From NCBI RefSeq assembly GCF_023822065.1, contig NZ_CP084930.1, positions 3,116,001 to 3,180,000 on the forward strand: DNA of 64,000 nt. The letters are read 5' to 3'. Position numbers and translations under genes: made by a program. Of this stretch, positions 32,766 to 42,140 are shown piece after piece; position 1 is the first letter of the stretch, and the number at the start of each line of letters is the position of its first letter. The notes under the pieces were generated by a model. The model had not been told where the DNA came from. It saw nothing but the letters and a program-made list of their open reading frames with translations, and ran no database searches. This stretch comes from Sphingomonas morindae. Lineage in GTDB: Bacteria > Pseudomonadota > Alphaproteobacteria > Sphingomonadales > Sphingomonadaceae.

Positions 32766-34634
32766 TCAGAACTCGGTCCAGGCCTCGCTGTCCTCCGCCG
32801 TGGACAGGACGGGCGCGGCGGCCGCCACGGCGCTGGCGCGATGGCCGGCGGCGCGGGCGCGGGGCAGGGTGGTGACACGCGATCGGCTTGGCGTGACGGG
32901 TTTCGGCGCCGTCAGCGGGCGCGGCGCCGCAGTCAGGCGGAAGCGCGCGACCTCCGTCGAGAGCTGGTCCGCCTGGCCGGCGAGGCTGCGCGCTGCGGCG
33001 GTCGCCTCCTCGGCCATGGCGGCGTTCTGCTGGGTCATCGAGTCCATTTCGGACACGGCGGTGTTGACCTGGGTGAGACCGGCCGACTGAGCCTCGGCGG
33101 AGCTGGCGATCTGGCCCATCAGCCCGCTGATCTCGCCGACCGAGGCGACGATCCGGCCGAGCGCCTTGCCCGTCTCGGTGACGAGATCGACGCCGCTCGC
33201 CACCTGTTCGCCCGAGGCGGTGATCTTGGCCTTGATGTCCTTGGCGGCTTCGGCGGAGCGTTCGGCGAGCGCGCGCACCTCGGAGGCGACCACGGCGAAG
33301 CCCTTGCCGGCATCGCCCGCGCGCGCCGCCTCGACACCGGCGTTGAGCGCGAGCAAATTGGTCTGGAAGGCGATGCCGTCGATCACGCTGATGATGTCGT
33401 TGATCTCGCGCGCGGTGCGCTCGATCCCCTCCATCGCCTCGACCGCGCGCTTCACCACCTGGCCCGATTGCTCGGCCTCGCCCCGCGCGGCCTCGACCAC
33501 GCCATTGGCGCGCTGGGCATCGGCGGCCGCCGCGCGCACCGTGGTGGTGACCTGCGACAAGGCCGCCGCCGTTTCCTCGAGGCTCGCCGCCTGCTGCTCG
33601 GTGCGGCTGGAGAGATCCTCGGAGGCCTGGCGGATCTCCGCCGAGCCGCTGCTGATGCCAGCCGCCGCCTCGGTAAAGGCGGCGAGCGTGGCGTTGAGCG
33701 CGTCGAGCGCGCCATTATAGTCGCTCTTGAGCTGGGCGAAGACGCCTTGCAGCTCGGCGGTGACGCGATAGGTGAGATCGCCGCGCGACAGCGCGTCGAG
33801 CCCGCTGCCGATGCTCGTCACGATCAGCTGCGCCTGTTCCGCCTTGGCCTGCTCCGCCGCCGCCAGCTGATCGCGCAGCCGTTCCGACGCCTGCACCAGC
33901 TGGCCGACCTCGTCGGTCCGTTCGCTGAGCGCGAGCCGGAAATGCATGTCGCCCCGGGCCAGCGCCGCCAGCCCATCGGTCACCTGGCGCATCGGCGTGG
34001 CGATGCCGCGCACGAGCAGCACGAACATGGCGATGCACAGGCCGCCCACGGCGAGGCTCGCGATCACGATGATCGTGCGCGCCGCATCGGCCTGACCCTG
34101 CGCCTCGGCGACGAGATCGGTCATGATCTGGGCCTGCCGCGCCTGGACGGCGGCGATCGTGTCGTTGAGATTGTCATACAGCGCCCGGTCGGCGCGGAAG
34201 GCGGCCAGCGCCTCGGGGATCTGGTGGCGTCGCCACAGCGCGAGGCTCGCGTCCGACTTCGCGACATAGGCGAAATAATGCTCCTGATAGGTGCGCAGGA
34301 GCTTGCGGAGCTGGGGATCGGTGGTGCGGGACTGAAGCCAGGCCAGACGCTCGGTGATGCGGGCGCGCAATACCCTCAAGGCCGCGTCGGCCTGGGCGAG
34401 CTGGACGGGGTTGGTGAGCAGGAAGTGCGCGCCTTCTGCCACGCGCATATCGGACGTGGCGACATCGATCGCGGCCGACGCGGCGACCCGGGCGCGCTTC
34501 TCGCCCCCCAGCTCGGCGGCGGTCCCCGCCACGCTGCCAAGGCGCGAGACGGACAAGATGCTGACCGCTCCAAAGACCAGGAGCATGACGCCGAAGCAAA
34601 GCATAAGCTTCCGCGATATAGACAGATTATTCAC
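32766..34634 (-). CDS. Methyl-accepting chemotaxis protein
   Basis: 622 aa from a GTG at 34634, chosen for its ribosome site (GGAG). TM1 lies at about residues 10-30, a periplasmic helical sensor domain follows, TM2 at about 190-213 ([19 protein letters not shown]), then HAMP, and the methylation/signalling coiled coil with the hairpin tip [21 protein letters not shown] (cited in part) and [16 protein letters not shown]. The C-terminus is EAWTEF, a CheR/CheB-tethering-type end (xWxxF). No che or flagellar genes are in the window, so it is an orphan receptor gene. The sensor ligand is unknown. Confidence 0.94.
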   Translation of the reverse strand: MNNLSISRKLMLCFGVMLLVFGAVSILSVSRLGSVAGTAAELGGEKRARVAASAAIDVATSDMRVAEGAHFLLTNPVQLAQADAALRVLRARITERLAWLQSRTTDPQLRKLLRTYQEHYFAYVAKSDASLALWRRHQIPEALAAFRADRALYDNLNDTIAAVQARQAQIMTDLVAEAQGQADAARTIIVIASLAVGGLCIAMFVLLVRGIATPMRQVTDGLAALARGDMHFRLALSERTDEVGQLVQASERLRDQLAAAEQAKAEQAQLIVTSIGSGLDALSRGDLTYRVTAELQGVFAQLKSDYNGALDALNATLAAFTEAAAGISSGSAEIRQASEDLSSRTEQQAASLEETAAALSQVTTTVRAAAADAQRANGVVEAARGEAEQSGQVVKRAVEAMEGIERTAREINDIISVIDGIAFQTNLLALNAGVEAARAGDAGKGFAVVASEVRALAERSAEAAKDIKAKITASGEQVASGVDLVTETGKALGRIVASVGEISGLMGQIASSAEAQSAGLTQVNTAVSEMDSMTQQNAAMAEEATAAARSLAGQADQLSTEVARFRLTAAPRPLTAPKPVTPSRSRVTTLPRARAAGHRASAVAAAAPVLSTAEDSEAWTEF

Positions 34635-34726
34635 GCGCGCCGCTCCTTTGATCGAAATCGCAAGCCGCGTTTCTAGCAATCGGCGCCTTAGAAGATGTAA
34701 GCCAAGCCCTGTGAGAGTCCCTAAGC

Positions 34727-34753
34727 GCGCACCTAGGAATTCTACAGGTGCGC
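34727..34753. promoter_or_regulatory. Operator-like inverted repeat upstream of the chemoreceptor gene
   Basis: GCGCACCT - 11 nt - AGGTGCGC, perfect 8-bp arms centred on the palindrome GAATTC, about 93 bp upstream of the GTG start. The arrangement resembles a dimeric-regulator operator. No known consensus was matched. Confidence 0.4.
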
Positions 34754-34812
34754 AATCCCTTGGCCTGAATTCTGGGGGCGGGGCGGGGCGGCCGGCGGGC
34801 GGCGGGCGGCGC

Positions 34813-34902
34813 TGGCGGACAGGGTGGGATTCGAACCCACGGTGAGCGTGAACCCACGGCGGTTTTCAAGACCGCTGCCTTAAACCACTCGGCCACCTGT
34901 CC
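34813..34902 (-). tRNA. tRNA-Ser (anticodon TGA)
   Basis: 90 nt including an encoded CCA, with a long variable arm as expected for tRNA-Ser. On the minus strand the acceptor stem is GGACAGG / CCTGTCC with discriminator G. The anticodon stem-loop is GCGGT-CTTGAAA-ACCGC with TGA in the loop. The T arm is GTGGG-TTCGAAT-CCCAC. It reads UCA/UCG-type codons by wobble. Confidence 0.97.
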
Positions 34903-35089
34903 GGCGGCGTGGCGATAGCAGGCGCGGCGGGGGCTCGCGAGGGGAAAAGCGCGGCCGTCGCCGCCGCGTGCCGTGCCGGCGGCGCGACGAGCCGGGCTGA
35001 CGCCGCAGGCCGGCTGTGCCAGAAGCGGGCTCCAGAGCGGAGGTGCGGGCTTGCCAGGGTTGAACAGCGGGAGCGTGTGGCGGGCGGGG

Positions 35090-36142
35090 ATGAGCGCGGC
35101 CTGTCTGGCGATAGCGGCGGCGGCGACGCCGCTCGCGGCGCAGTTCGCCGAACCGGCGCCGCTCGCGGCCGACCAGAGCGGCTTCGCGGCGTATCTGCGG
35201 CAGGTACGGACGCGCGCGATCGCCGCCGGGGTGCGGGCGACCACGCTCGATCAGGTGCTGCCGACGCTCACGCTCAATCCGCGCGTCATCGCGCTCGACC
35301 AGTCGCAGCCCGGCGGCACGCCGAGCGGCGGGGCGGCGCCCGCGCCGGCGGCGCCGGCCTTCGCGCCCTATCGCGCCAAACATGTCTCGCCCGATCTGAT
35401 CGCGCGCGGCCGCGCGGCCTATCAGCGCGTGCGCGGCCCGCTGGCGCGGATCAGCGCCGAAACCGGCGTGCCCCCCGGCATCATGCTGGCGATCTGGGGG
35501 CAGGAGACCAATTATGGCGGCTATACCGGCAATTTCGATCTGATCCGCTCGCTGGCGACCCTGGCCTATGAAGGGCGGCGGCGGCCGCTGTTCGAGGCGG
35601 AGCTGATCGCCACGCTGCAACTGCTCGATCGCGGCATCCCGCGCGGCCAGCTCGTCGGCAGCTGGGCCGGCGCCACGGGCTATCCGCAATTCCTGCCTTC
35701 GGTCTATCTGCGCCTCGCGCGCGACGGCGATGGCGATGGCAAGGCGGATATCTGGACCAGCCCGGCCGATGCGCTCGCCTCGATCGGCAATTATCTGGTC
35801 AATGCGGGATGGCGCGCCGGCCAGCCCTGGGCGGTGGAGGCGGAGGTGCCGGCGACGCTCGATCGCGCCGCGCTCGCCTCGCGCCTAATCAGCCCGCGCT
35901 GTCCGCGCGTCCATGCCCGTCATTCGCGCTGGCTGACGATGCGCGAATGGCGCGCGCTCGGCGTGCGCCAGATCGCGGGCGGGGCGGTGCCCGACGAGGC
36001 GCAGGCGAGCCTGATCGAGCCCGACGGGCCGGGCCAGCCCGCCTATCTGGCGCTCGGCAATTATCGCGTGATCCTCGATTATAACTGCTCCAACTTCTAT
36101 GCGCTTTCGGTGGGGCTGCTCGCGGATGCGGTGGCGGGCTGA
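35090..36142 (+). CDS. Lytic murein transglycosylase (MltB-like, exported)
   Basis: 350 aa from the ATG at 35090; in-frame TTG (35060) and GTG (35075) starts would lengthen the signal peptide (SAACLAIAAAATPLAAQ). Residues 118-170 carry the SLT_2 core with catalytic Glu139 in LAIWGQETNYGGYTGNFD. The substrate loop reads SWAGATGYPQFLPSVY, a variant of the usual GAMGQTQFMPS. A C-terminal segment with GNYRVILDYNCSNFYAL follows. Cleaves peptidoglycan glycan strands. It overlaps rlpA by 17 bp. Confidence 0.92.
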   Translation: MSAACLAIAAAATPLAAQFAEPAPLAADQSGFAAYLRQVRTRAIAAGVRATTLDQVLPTLTLNPRVIALDQSQPGGTPSGGAAPAPAAPAFAPYRAKHVSPDLIARGRAAYQRVRGPLARISAETGVPPGIMLAIWGQETNYGGYTGNFDLIRSLATLAYEGRRRPLFEAELIATLQLLDRGIPRGQLVGSWAGATGYPQFLPSVYLRLARDGDGDGKADIWTSPADALASIGNYLVNAGWRAGQPWAVEAEVPATLDRAALASRLISPRCPRVHARHSRWLTMREWRALGVRQIAGGAVPDEAQASLIEPDGPGQPAYLALGNYRVILDYNCSNFYALSVGLLADAVAG

Positions 36143-36986
36143 AGCGCGGCGCGGCGCCGCCCTTCTCGTCGCGCTGCTGCTCGCGGGCTGCGGCGGCGGC
36201 GTCCACCAGCTGGTGGCGGACACGCCCGTCCGGCTCGGCCGCCCCTATGCAGTGGCCGGCCGCCTCTACGTGCCCGCGGACGATCGCGGCTATGACACGA
36301 TCGGCGAGGCCAGCTGGTACGGCAGTCGCGAGCAGGGCCGTCCGACCGCCAATGGCGAACGCTTCGACAAGCGTCGCGCCAGCGCCGCGCACACCACTTT
36401 GCCCTTGCCCTCCTATGTGGAGGTGACCCGGCTCGACACGGGCGAGCGCATGCTGGTGCGGATCAACGATCGCGGCCCGTTCGCGCGCGATCGCGTGCTC
36501 GATCTCAGCCGCGAGGCGGCGCGCGCGCTCGGCATCGAGCGGATGGGCCGCGCGCTGGTGCGGGTGCGCCGGGTGCAGCCGAGCGCGGACCAGCGCAAGC
36601 AGCTGCGGCGGGGCTATCCGGTGATGCTCGCGCGGGTGACGCCCACCGCCTCGCCGCTGGGCACGGGGCCGGCGCCGCGCCTGCCGTCCCCCGCGCCGAT
36701 CATGCCCCTGCCCTATGCCGCGCCCGCGCCAGCGCCCTATGCCGCGCCTCCCGCGGCGCCCGCCAGCGCCACCCCCGCCGATGCCGATGCGGCGGACGCG
36801 CTCGCCTCCGCGCTGTCCGGCGAAGCGGGGCGGGTGGAGGCGACGGGCGGCGGCTATCGCGTCGTCACCGGCCCCTATCCCGATGACGCGAGCCGCGCGG
36901 CGGCGCTGGCGCGGCTGCGCGCGCGCGGCTATCAAGGCGCGGTTCTTCTCGACCAGACCTTATCAGACGGAACGACACCCCCATGA
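36126..36986 (+). CDS. rlpA: Septal ring lytic transglycosylase RlpA family lipoprotein
   Basis: 286 aa from the ATG at 36126. The lipobox LLLAGC makes Cys22 the predicted lipidation site. A double-psi beta-barrel domain (ASWYGSREQGRPTANGERFD, cited as ASWYGSREQGRPTANGE; then LVRINDRGPF and RVLDLSREAARALG) is followed by a Pro/Ala linker and a C-terminal SPOR domain (about residues 215-286, YRVVTGPYPDDASRAAALA). SPOR domains bind denuded glycans at the division septum. Overlaps the DacC-like gene by 4 bp. Confidence 0.93.
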   Translation: MRWRAEARRGAALLVALLLAGCGGGVHQLVADTPVRLGRPYAVAGRLYVPADDRGYDTIGEASWYGSREQGRPTANGERFDKRRASAAHTTLPLPSYVEVTRLDTGERMLVRINDRGPFARDRVLDLSREAARALGIERMGRALVRVRRVQPSADQRKQLRRGYPVMLARVTPTASPLGTGPAPRLPSPAPIMPLPYAAPAPAPYAAPPAAPASATPADADAADALASALSGEAGRVEATGGGYRVVTGPYPDDASRAAALARLRARGYQGAVLLDQTLSDGTTPP

Positions 36987-38188
36987 AGCTTGCCTCCGGT
37001 ATCGCGTTCGCCCCGCTCCTCGCGCTGACGGCGACCGCCGTGGCCGCGCCGCCGCCGTTCGAGACGCCCGCGCCCGTGGCCTTCATGGAAGATCTGAGTT
37101 CGGGCGCCATTCTCTTCGCCAAGCAGCCCGATTACCGGATGCCGCCGGCCTCGATGGCGAAGATGATGACGGTCTATGTCGCGTTCGGCCTGATCAAGAG
37201 CGGCCAGCTCAAGCTCGACCAGAAATTCACCGTGCGGCCCGAAACCTGGCAGCGCTGGCACGGGCCGCAGGCGGGCTCGACCATGTTCCTCTCGCCCGGC
37301 GAGCAGGTTTCGGTGTCGGACCTGCTGGCCGGCATCATCACCCTCTCGGGCAATGACGCCTGTGTCGTTCTGGCGGAGGGCATCGCCGGCACCGAACCGG
37401 CCTTCGTCAACCTGATGAACCAGCAGCGCGAGGCGCTGGGCATGCGCAACAGCAATTTCGGCACCGCCAATGGCTGGCCCGACAATGGCGTCACCTATGT
37501 CACCGCGCGCGATCTCGCGACCCTCGCGGCGGCTACGATCCGGGACTATCCGGATCTCTACAAGCAGTTCTACTCCAAGCCCAATTTCACCTGGGGCAAG
37601 ACGATGGGCGGCGCCGCCATCACCCAGGACAATCGCGATCCGCTGCTCGGCCGCGTGGCCGGCGCCGACGGGCTGAAGACCGGCCATACCGAGGAGGCCG
37701 GCTATGGCTTCACCGGCTCGGCGGAGCAGAATGGGCGGCGGCTGGTGATCGTGCTGGCGGGCATGCACAGTGTGAACGAGCGCATCCAGCAATCGGTCGC
37801 CTTCATGAACTGGGGCTTCTCCGCGTGGCGCGCGCGCCCGCTCTTCGCCAAGGGCAAGCGCGTGACGACCGCCGAGGTGCAGGGCGGCGGCACCAGCAGC
37901 GTCGGCCTGGTCGCGCCGCGCGATCTCGCCGTCACCGTGCCGCTCGGCGCCGCCGCGCCCGGCGGCATTCTCGGCCAGAAGGCGCAGATCCCCGCGCCGC
38001 CGATGAAGGTTGTGTATGACGGCCCGATCAAGGCGCCGATCAAGGCGGGCCAGCATATCGCCGATCTCGTCGTGCAGGGCGATACGGGCCAGCAGGTGAT
38101 GCCGCTGGTGGCCGAGAATGATGTGGGCGAGGCGGGCTTCTTCGGTCGCGTCTGGGCCTCGCTCAAGGCGCTGCTCGGGCTCGCGTGA
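36983..38188 (+). CDS. D-alanyl-D-alanine carboxypeptidase (PBP5/6 family)
   Basis: 401 aa low-molecular-weight PBP that trims the peptidoglycan pentapeptide. Signal peptide SGIAFAPLLALTATAVAA, SxxK at PASMAKMM (Ser57, Lys60), the SxN-type motif LSGNDA and the KTG motif GLKTGHTEEAG are all present. A PBP5 C-terminal domain and an amphipathic end (FGRVWASLKALLGLA) suggest membrane docking. It is followed by tmk with a GTGA overlap. Confidence 0.95.
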   Translation: MKLASGIAFAPLLALTATAVAAPPPFETPAPVAFMEDLSSGAILFAKQPDYRMPPASMAKMMTVYVAFGLIKSGQLKLDQKFTVRPETWQRWHGPQAGSTMFLSPGEQVSVSDLLAGIITLSGNDACVVLAEGIAGTEPAFVNLMNQQREALGMRNSNFGTANGWPDNGVTYVTARDLATLAAATIRDYPDLYKQFYSKPNFTWGKTMGGAAITQDNRDPLLGRVAGADGLKTGHTEEAGYGFTGSAEQNGRRLVIVLAGMHSVNERIQQSVAFMNWGFSAWRARPLFAKGKRVTTAEVQGGGTSSVGLVAPRDLAVTVPLGAAAPGGILGQKAQIPAPPMKVVYDGPIKAPIKAGQHIADLVVQGDTGQQVMPLVAENDVGEAGFFGRVWASLKALLGLA

Positions 38189-38805
38189 GCGGCCGCTTCA
38201 TCACGCTGGAAGGCGGGGAGGGCGTCGGCAAGTCAACCCAGGCGCGGGCGCTGGCGCAGGCGCTCCGCGCGCGCGGCCATGACGTCGTGGAGACGCGCGA
38301 GCCGGGCGGCAGTGCCGGCGCCGAGGCGATCCGCGCGCTGCTGCTGGAGGGCGCGGGCGATCGCTGGACGCCCGGCGCCGAGGCGCTGCTCTTCGCCGCC
38401 GCCCGCGCCGATCATGTCGCGCGCACCATCAAGCCCGCGCTCGCGGCGGGCGCCTGGGTGGTGTGCGACCGCTTCCTCGACAGTTCGCTCGCCTATCAGG
38501 GCGCGGCGGACGGGATCGGCGCGGACCGGCTGCGCGTGCTGCACGAGGTCGGCGCCTCGGGGCTGATGCCCGATCGCACCCTGTTGCTGCTGCTGCCTGA
38601 AGCCGAGGCGCTGGCCCGGGCCACGCGGCGCGACGGCGCGGAGGGCGATCGCTTCGGCGCGCGCGATGCGGCCTATCATGCCGCGGTGACGCGCGCCTTC
38701 CGCGCGCTGGCCGAGGCCGAGCCGGCGCGGATCCGCCCGATCGCCGCCGATGGCGCGCCCGAGGCGGTGACCGCGCGGCTGCTCGCCGCGCTGGACGGGC
38801 TGTGA
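38185..38805 (+). CDS. tmk: Thymidylate kinase
   Basis: 206 aa. dTMP to dTDP kinase. The P-loop is EGGEGVGKSTQ, followed by the DRx-type segment VCDRFLDSSLAYQGA and the LID-like RATRRDGAEGDRFGAR. GTG start; the stop of the carboxypeptidase gene lies within the overlap GTGA. It is followed by holB after 4 bp, an order common in alphaproteobacteria. Confidence 0.95.
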   Translation: MSGRFITLEGGEGVGKSTQARALAQALRARGHDVVETREPGGSAGAEAIRALLLEGAGDRWTPGAEALLFAAARADHVARTIKPALAAGAWVVCDRFLDSSLAYQGAADGIGADRLRVLHEVGASGLMPDRTLLLLLPEAEALARATRRDGAEGDRFGARDAAYHAAVTRAFRALAEAEPARIRPIAADGAPEAVTARLLAALDGL

Positions 38806-38809
38806 GGCG

Positions 38810-39799
38810 ATGATGCGGCTGTTTGGCCAGGATGCGCAGATCGCCGCCTTCCGCGAGGCCTGGGCGAGCGGGCGGATGCACCATGGCTGGCTGCTCGCGG
38901 GCGATGCGGGGCTGGGCAAGGCCAGCTTCGCCCAGGCCGCGGCGGTGCGCCTTCTGGCCGAGGCGGCCGGGCCGCCGATCGCCGCGCCGGGGCTGGAAAC
39001 GCCGGAGGATCACCGCATCGCGCGGCTGGTCGCGGCGGGCAGCCACCCCGATCTGATGCGGCTGGAGCGCCTCTATCGCGACAAGACCAAGGACCAGGCA
39101 CGCTCGATCACGGTGGATCAGGTGCGCGGGCTCGGCCGGCTTTTCGCCACCGCGCCGAGCTTCTCGCCGTGGCGCGTGGTGATCGTCGACGCGGCGGACG
39201 ATCTCGAGCGGCCCGGCGCCAATGCCCTGCTCAAGCTGCTCGAGGAGCCGCCGCCGCACTCGCTCTTCCTGCTCGTGTCGCATGCGCCCGCGCGGCTGCT
39301 GCCGACCATCCGATCGCGCTGCCGCGTGCTGCGCTTCACCCCCTTGCCGCCGCCCGCCATGGCGGCGGCGCTGCGCCAGGCGCTGCCCGAGGCGGAGGCC
39401 GCCGAGATCGACACTTTGGTGGCGGTGGGCGAGGGCGCGCCCGGCCGGGCGGTGCGCTATGCCGGGCTGGACGTCGCCGCGCTCGACGCCGCGATGGCGG
39501 CGATCCTCGCTGAGGGCGACCGCGACAATGGCGGCCGCGCGGCGCTGGCACGGGCGCTTTCGTCCAAGGCCGCGCAGCCGCGCTACGAGCTGTTCCTCGA
39601 GCGGGTGCCGCAGCGCATCGCGACGGCGGCGCGCACCCGGCGCGGCCCGGCGCTTGCCGCCGCGCTGGAAGCATGGGAGAAGGCGCGCGACCTGGCCGGG
39701 AGCGCGGTGCGCCTCTCGCTCGATCCCCAGGCGACGGTGTTCGAGCTTGCCGGGTTGCTCGCGTCGCTCCAGCCCAGCGAGCCCGACAGCCGGCGATGA
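38810..39799 (+). CDS. holB: DNA polymerase III delta-prime subunit
   Basis: 329 aa clamp-loader subunit. A start pattern FREAWASGRMHHGWLLAGDAGLGKASFAQA (cited as RMHHGWLLAGDAGLGKASFAQ in part: GDAGLGKASF) carries the P-loop form of alphaproteobacterial HolB. VVIVDAADDLERPGANALLKLLEEPP, cited as ERPGANALLKLLEEPP, and IRSRCRVLRF follow. It overlaps metG by 4 bp. Confidence 0.93.
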   Translation: MMRLFGQDAQIAAFREAWASGRMHHGWLLAGDAGLGKASFAQAAAVRLLAEAAGPPIAAPGLETPEDHRIARLVAAGSHPDLMRLERLYRDKTKDQARSITVDQVRGLGRLFATAPSFSPWRVVIVDAADDLERPGANALLKLLEEPPPHSLFLLVSHAPARLLPTIRSRCRVLRFTPLPPPAMAAALRQALPEAEAAEIDTLVAVGEGAPGRAVRYAGLDVAALDAAMAAILAEGDRDNGGRAALARALSSKAAQPRYELFLERVPQRIATAARTRRGPALAAALEAWEKARDLAGSAVRLSLDPQATVFELAGLLASLQPSEPDSRR

Positions 39800-41313
39800 C
39801 CAAGCCCTTCTACATCACCACCGCGATCAGCTACCCCAATGGCCGCCCCCATGTCGGCCACGCCTATGAGGCGATCGCCACCGATGCGATCGCGCGCTGG
39901 CGGCGGCTGGAAGGGCGGCCCGTGCGCTTCCTCACCGGCACCGACGAGCATGGCCTCAAAATGGCCCAGGCGGCGCGTGCCCGCGGCCTCACGCCGCGCC
40001 AGCTCGCGGATGAAATGTCCGCCAGTTTCAAGGCGATGGCTGATCAGTTGACGATCAGCTATGATCGTTTCATCCGCACCACCGATGCCGATCACTATGC
40101 CGCCTCGGCGGAATTGTGGCGGCGCATGGCGGCCAATGGCGACATCTATCTGGGCCGCTACGAAGGCTGGTATTCGGTCCGCGACGAGGCCTTTTACGGC
40201 GAGGAGGAGCTGATCGCCGGCGCCGTGGGCGAGCGGCTTTCGCCGCAGGGCACGCCGGTGGAATGGACGGTGGAGGAAAGCTGGTTCTTCCGCCTGTCCG
40301 CCTATCAGGACCGGCTGCTCGCCCATTACGCCGCGCATCCCGATTTCATCCAGCCCGAGGCGCGCCGCAACGAGGTGATCCGCTTCGTCGAGGGCGGGCT
40401 GGCCGATCTCTCGATCTCGCGCACCAGCTTCGACTGGGGCGTGCCCGTGCCCGACAGCCCCGGCCATGTCATGTATGTCTGGGTGGACGCGCTCACCAAT
40501 TATCTCACCGGCGCGGGCTGGCCCGCCGATCCGGCGCTCGCCGAACGCTGGTGGCCGGCCGATATCCACATCATCGGCAAGGATATCGTCCGCTTCCACG
40601 CGGTCTATTGGCCGGCCTTTCTGATGGCCGCCGGGGTGGCGCTGCCCAAGGCCGTCTTCGGCCACGGCTTTCTGCTGAACCGTGGCGAGAAGATGTCGAA
40701 ATCGACGGGCAACGTCATCGATCCGGCCGCAATGGCGGAGCGCTACGGCGTCGACGGGCTGCGCTACTTCCTGCTGCGCGAGGTGAGCTTCGGCCAGGAC
40801 GGCAGCTATTCGGACGACGCCATCGTCACCCGGATCAACGCCGATCTCGCCAACGGCCTCGGCAATCTCGCCCAGCGCTGCCTGTCGATCATCGCCAAGC
40901 AATGCGCGGGGCGGGTGCCCGCGCCGGGCACCGCGTCCGGGCCGGACCTTGGCGGGCTCGCCGCGCGCATCGGCCAGGCGATGGACGCGCTCCAGCTCAA
41001 CCGCGCGCTGGAGATCGTGTGGGAAGGGGTAAGCGAGGCCAATCGCTGGTTCGCCGATCAGGCGCCCTGGGCGCTCCGCAAGACCGATCCCGCCGCCGCC
41101 GACGCGGTCCTCTACGCCACCGCCGAGGCGGTGCGCCAGCTCGCCATCCTTGTGCGCTGGGCGATACCGGGCGCGGCCGACGCGCTGCTGGACCAGCTGG
41201 GTCAGGCCGAGGATGCGCGGGATCTCGCCGCGCTGGCGGTGCCGCTGACGCCGGGCATCGCGCTCCCGCCACCGCAGGGCGTCTTCCCCCGGCTGGAACC
41301 CGCGCCGGCCTGA
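39796..41313 (+). CDS. metG: Methionyl-tRNA synthetase
   Basis: 505 aa class I synthetase. ISYPNGRPHVGHAYEAIATD carries the HIGH-type motif (HVGH), and GEKMSKSTGNVIDP is the KMSKS loop. The connective-peptide zinc cysteines of E. coli MetG are absent, and so is the C-terminal tRNA-binding domain, giving the short single-chain form usual in alphaproteobacteria. The start was set at 39796 to match the ATGA overlap with holB. Confidence 0.96.
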   Translation: MTKPFYITTAISYPNGRPHVGHAYEAIATDAIARWRRLEGRPVRFLTGTDEHGLKMAQAARARGLTPRQLADEMSASFKAMADQLTISYDRFIRTTDADHYAASAELWRRMAANGDIYLGRYEGWYSVRDEAFYGEEELIAGAVGERLSPQGTPVEWTVEESWFFRLSAYQDRLLAHYAAHPDFIQPEARRNEVIRFVEGGLADLSISRTSFDWGVPVPDSPGHVMYVWVDALTNYLTGAGWPADPALAERWWPADIHIIGKDIVRFHAVYWPAFLMAAGVALPKAVFGHGFLLNRGEKMSKSTGNVIDPAAMAERYGVDGLRYFLLREVSFGQDGSYSDDAIVTRINADLANGLGNLAQRCLSIIAKQCAGRVPAPGTASGPDLGGLAARIGQAMDALQLNRALEIVWEGVSEANRWFADQAPWALRKTDPAAADAVLYATAEAVRQLAILVRWAIPGAADALLDQLGQAEDARDLAALAVPLTPGIALPPPQGVFPRLEPAPA

Positions 41314-41363
41314 TCGGCGTGCGGCGGCTTGGCTTGCGCGGCCGGGCGGCCTATCTGCCGGCC

Positions 41364-42140
41364 ATGCTTGTCGACAGCCATTGCCATCTCGATTACCCCA
41401 AGCTGGTGGAACGCCAGGCCGAGGTGCTCGCCACCGCGCGCGCGGCCGGCGTCACCACCATGCTCAACATCGCCACGCGCCAGCACGAATGGCCGACGAT
41501 CATCGCCACGGCGGAGCGCGAGCCCGATGTTTGGGCGTCGATCGGCGTCCATCCGCATGAGGCCGATGCGCATCCCGATGTCGACACGCGCACGCTGGTG
41601 GACGCCGCCGCGCATCCGCGCGTGATCGGCATCGGCGAGACGGGGCTCGACTTTTTCTACGATCACAGCGATCGCGAGCGCCAGCGCCGCAGCTTCCGCG
41701 CGCACATCGCCGCCGCCCGCGAGACCGGCCTGCCGCTCATCATCCACACCCGCGACGCGGAGGACGACACCGCCGCGATCCTGGCGGAGGAAATGGGGAA
41801 GGGCGGCTTCCCGGCGCTGATCCACTGCTTCACCGCCTCGCAGAATTTTGCCGACCGTGTGATCGCGCTCGGCTTGTCCATCTCGATCTCGGGGATCGTC
41901 ACCTTCAAAAATGCGGCGGCGCTGCAGGCGACGGCGCGCACCATCCCGGCCGACCGGCTGCTGATCGAGACCGACGCGCCGTTCCTCGCCCCGGTGCCGC
42001 ATCGCGGCAAGCCGTGCGAGCCCGCCATGGTGGCGGACACGGCGCGCTTCCTGGCCGGGCTGCGTGGCGTCGAGACTTCCGAGCTGATCGCGACAACGGC
42101 CGCCAACTTCTTCAACTTGTTCACGAAAGCAAAAGCATGA
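41364..42140 (+). CDS. tatD: TatD family metal-dependent hydrolase
   Basis: 258 aa. The TIM-barrel metal site starts with DSHCHLDYPKL, followed by GVHPHEAD, IGIGETGLDFFYD and IIHTRDAEDD, and late DRLLIETDAPFLAPVP. TatD-type proteins are 3'-5' DNA exonucleases or general hydrolases. It lies 50 bp after metG and overlaps the MBL gene by 4 bp. metG-tatD-MBL is a well-kept order in alphaproteobacteria. Confidence 0.94.
   Translation: MLVDSHCHLDYPKLVERQAEVLATARAAGVTTMLNIATRQHEWPTIIATAEREPDVWASIGVHPHEADAHPDVDTRTLVDAAAHPRVIGIGETGLDFFYDHSDRERQRRSFRAHIAAARETGLPLIIHTRDAEDDTAAILAEEMGKGGFPALIHCFTASQNFADRVIALGLSISISGIVTFKNAAALQATARTIPADRLLIETDAPFLAPVPHRGKPCEPAMVADTARFLAGLRGVETSELIATTAANFFNLFTKAKA

Noticed and set aside
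34650-34690. GCCGATTG in the chemoreceptor upstream region as a sigma-28 -10 element
   Set aside because: No TAAAG-type -35 element at the right spacing; a six-of-eight match alone is weak.
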